Shown here piece after piece: positions 6,145 through 6,989 of a stretch of DNA of 6,989 bases. How positions within the stretch are numbered: the first letter of the stretch is position 1; every line of letters begins with the position of its first letter. The position numbers and the translations under genes were made by a program. This DNA comes from JAYZQT01 sp964412235 (GTDB taxonomy: Bacteria; Pseudomonadota; Alphaproteobacteria; MPNO01; UBA830): NCBI GenBank assembly GCA_964412235.1, contig CAYPNT010000114.1, positions 1 through 6,989 on the forward strand. Direction: 5' to 3'. The notes beneath the pieces are model-generated. The model had not been told where the DNA came from. It was given only the letters and a program-made list of their open reading frames with translations, and did no database searches.

Positions 6145-6989
6145 TCAAAGCCTTGTTAACCCGCGGCATAACCTCGCTAACCATCAATTCCATTGACTGA
6201 CGGTCCAACATTGGATCCACCCAATCATGGCCTGTGTACAGCAGCGTACCGAATTCACCTATCTCCTCTCGAAAAGCAAGGATCTGGTCGACCACAGCGT
6301 TAATGTCACCGGCTATTACCTGCGTCTCTAATGACTGCTCTAACGATATTTGATCGTTGGGTTGGTCCGGACTGACACGAAACAATTCCGGGCGACCATT
6401 ACCAATTAGTTTTGTCATAATATTTCTAAAATAAAAGCCATATGGGCCTTCAGTCGTTTTTGCATATGTTAGTGCCTGCGCATGATCATTCGAAACGAAA
6501 ATCGATTTGGCCACTCGCCAACCCAAACCGTTAACAGGTCGACCACCCTGCTCCAAGCCCTCTAGATACTTCGGCAAGTGCGTCGCGACCCAGTGTGCTT
6601 GCACGTAATTAGACGTAATCGGGTCCCAACCTCGAGCCGCAGCAGCAGTGATGCCGCGAGAATGTGGCGTAATTGATGTAACGACAATTGGGGGGTGGGG
6701 CTCTTGAAACGGGCGAGAAATGATGCCTTGTCCAATCGTGTCATTTAAAGTCTGTTCCGTAGATGTAACCCAGTAGTCATTTTTGAGATTATAGGGAGGG
6801 TTATTCGACCAAATATCGAGTATCATATCGATTGACTGGAGCATCTTGGCGTTACGGTCAACAGAGAGGTTTTCGAACACCTCAGCGTCTGAAAGAAGAC
6901 CGCCAGGGCCTATACCAAAGATAAACCGTCCATCGGTCAAATGATCAATCATGGCCACATGAGCAGCCACCATCGCCGGATGGTAGCTT
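6122..6989 (-). CDS. LLM-class flavin-dependent oxidoreductase (luciferase-like monooxygenase), N-terminus off the window
   Basis: The frame is open to the right edge; 288 residues are visible, beginning SYHPAMVAAHVAMIDHLTDG. The internal Met at 6973 is not the start, because the H-P-x(2)-x-A-x(4)-iDhl-x-x-GR-f segment is an internal part of the family fold, usually some 80-100 residues from the N-terminus. Further landmarks are GRFIFGIGPGGLLSDAEVFE (visible residues 20-39), SRPFQEPHPPIVVTSITPHS and AAAARGWDPITSNYV. These enzymes use reduced FMN (or F420 in some branches) and O2 to oxidise small molecules, including ring or C-S/C-N bond cleavage; limonene- or alkane-monooxygenase-like names are only family-level. 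A flavin reductase partner is not in the window. It is the most upstream visible gene of the minus-strand run, and its last 23 bases overlap the transporter gene. The promoter lies outside the window. Confidence 0.92.
   Translation of the reverse strand, partial: SYHPAMVAAHVAMIDHLTDGRFIFGIGPGGLLSDAEVFENLSVDRNAKMLQSIDMILDIWSNNPPYNLKNDYWVTSTEQTLNDTIGQGIISRPFQEPHPPIVVTSITPHSRGITAAAARGWDPITSNYVQAHWVATHLPKYLEGLEQGGRPVNGLGWRVAKSIFVSNDHAQALTYAKTTEGPYGFYFRNIMTKLIGNGRPELFRVSPDQPNDQISLEQSLETQVIAGDINAVVDQILAFREEIGEFGTLLYTGHDWVDPMLDRQSMELMVSEVMPRVNKALNEPRPAQ

Noticed and set aside
4811..6989. Calling the LLM and RidA genes rutA and rutC.
   Set aside because: The visible oxygenase does not look specifically like RutA, the RidA protein is flanked by an EamA carrier, and rutB, rutD, rutE and rutF are not present.

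Overview
The window looks like accessory catabolic DNA from a Gram-negative bacterium, most likely a proteobacterium of marine or soil type. This is inferred from gene content (a one-domain sulfatase family enzyme, a luciferase-like monooxygenase, a FadD-like ligase, an EamA exporter), moderate GC, ordinary Shine-Dalgarno sites and tight gene packing. No rRNA, tRNA or marker gene fixes the taxon. I see no mobile element, CRISPR array, tRNA or rRNA.

Layout. At the left edge is the last 38 codons of an unrecognised plus-strand gene, followed after 65 bases by a plus-strand sulfatase/phosphonate monoester hydrolase-type enzyme. All the rest is on the minus strand. In the order of transcription (right to left) it holds: a luciferase-like (LLM) flavin-dependent oxidoreductase cut off by the right edge, an EamA/DMT transporter, a RidA-family protein, an acyl-CoA synthetase, a hotdog thioesterase related to the FlK type, and an ACMSD-type amidohydrolase. 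The sulfatase and the amidohydrolase converge and their stop codons overlap.

Working together. The six minus-strand genes have overlaps or very short gaps, except for 65 bases before the ligase, where a weak promoter with a 12-base palindrome in its spacer can be drawn. The set (oxygenase, membrane carrier, RidA protein, CoA ligase, CoA thioesterase, metal-dependent hydrolase/decarboxylase) reads as a degradation or detoxification route for a small organic molecule that passes through a carboxylic acid and its CoA thioester. The LLM + RidA + transporter trio recalls the Rut pyrimidine pathway in logic, but the other Rut genes are not in view and the carrier is of a different family. The substrate cannot be read from the sequence.

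Most worth a second look: non-standard active-site residues in three of the enzymes (the sulfatase, the amidohydrolase and the RidA protein), a fully kept FlK-type catalytic triad without the FlK lid phenylalanines, and the combination of genes itself.
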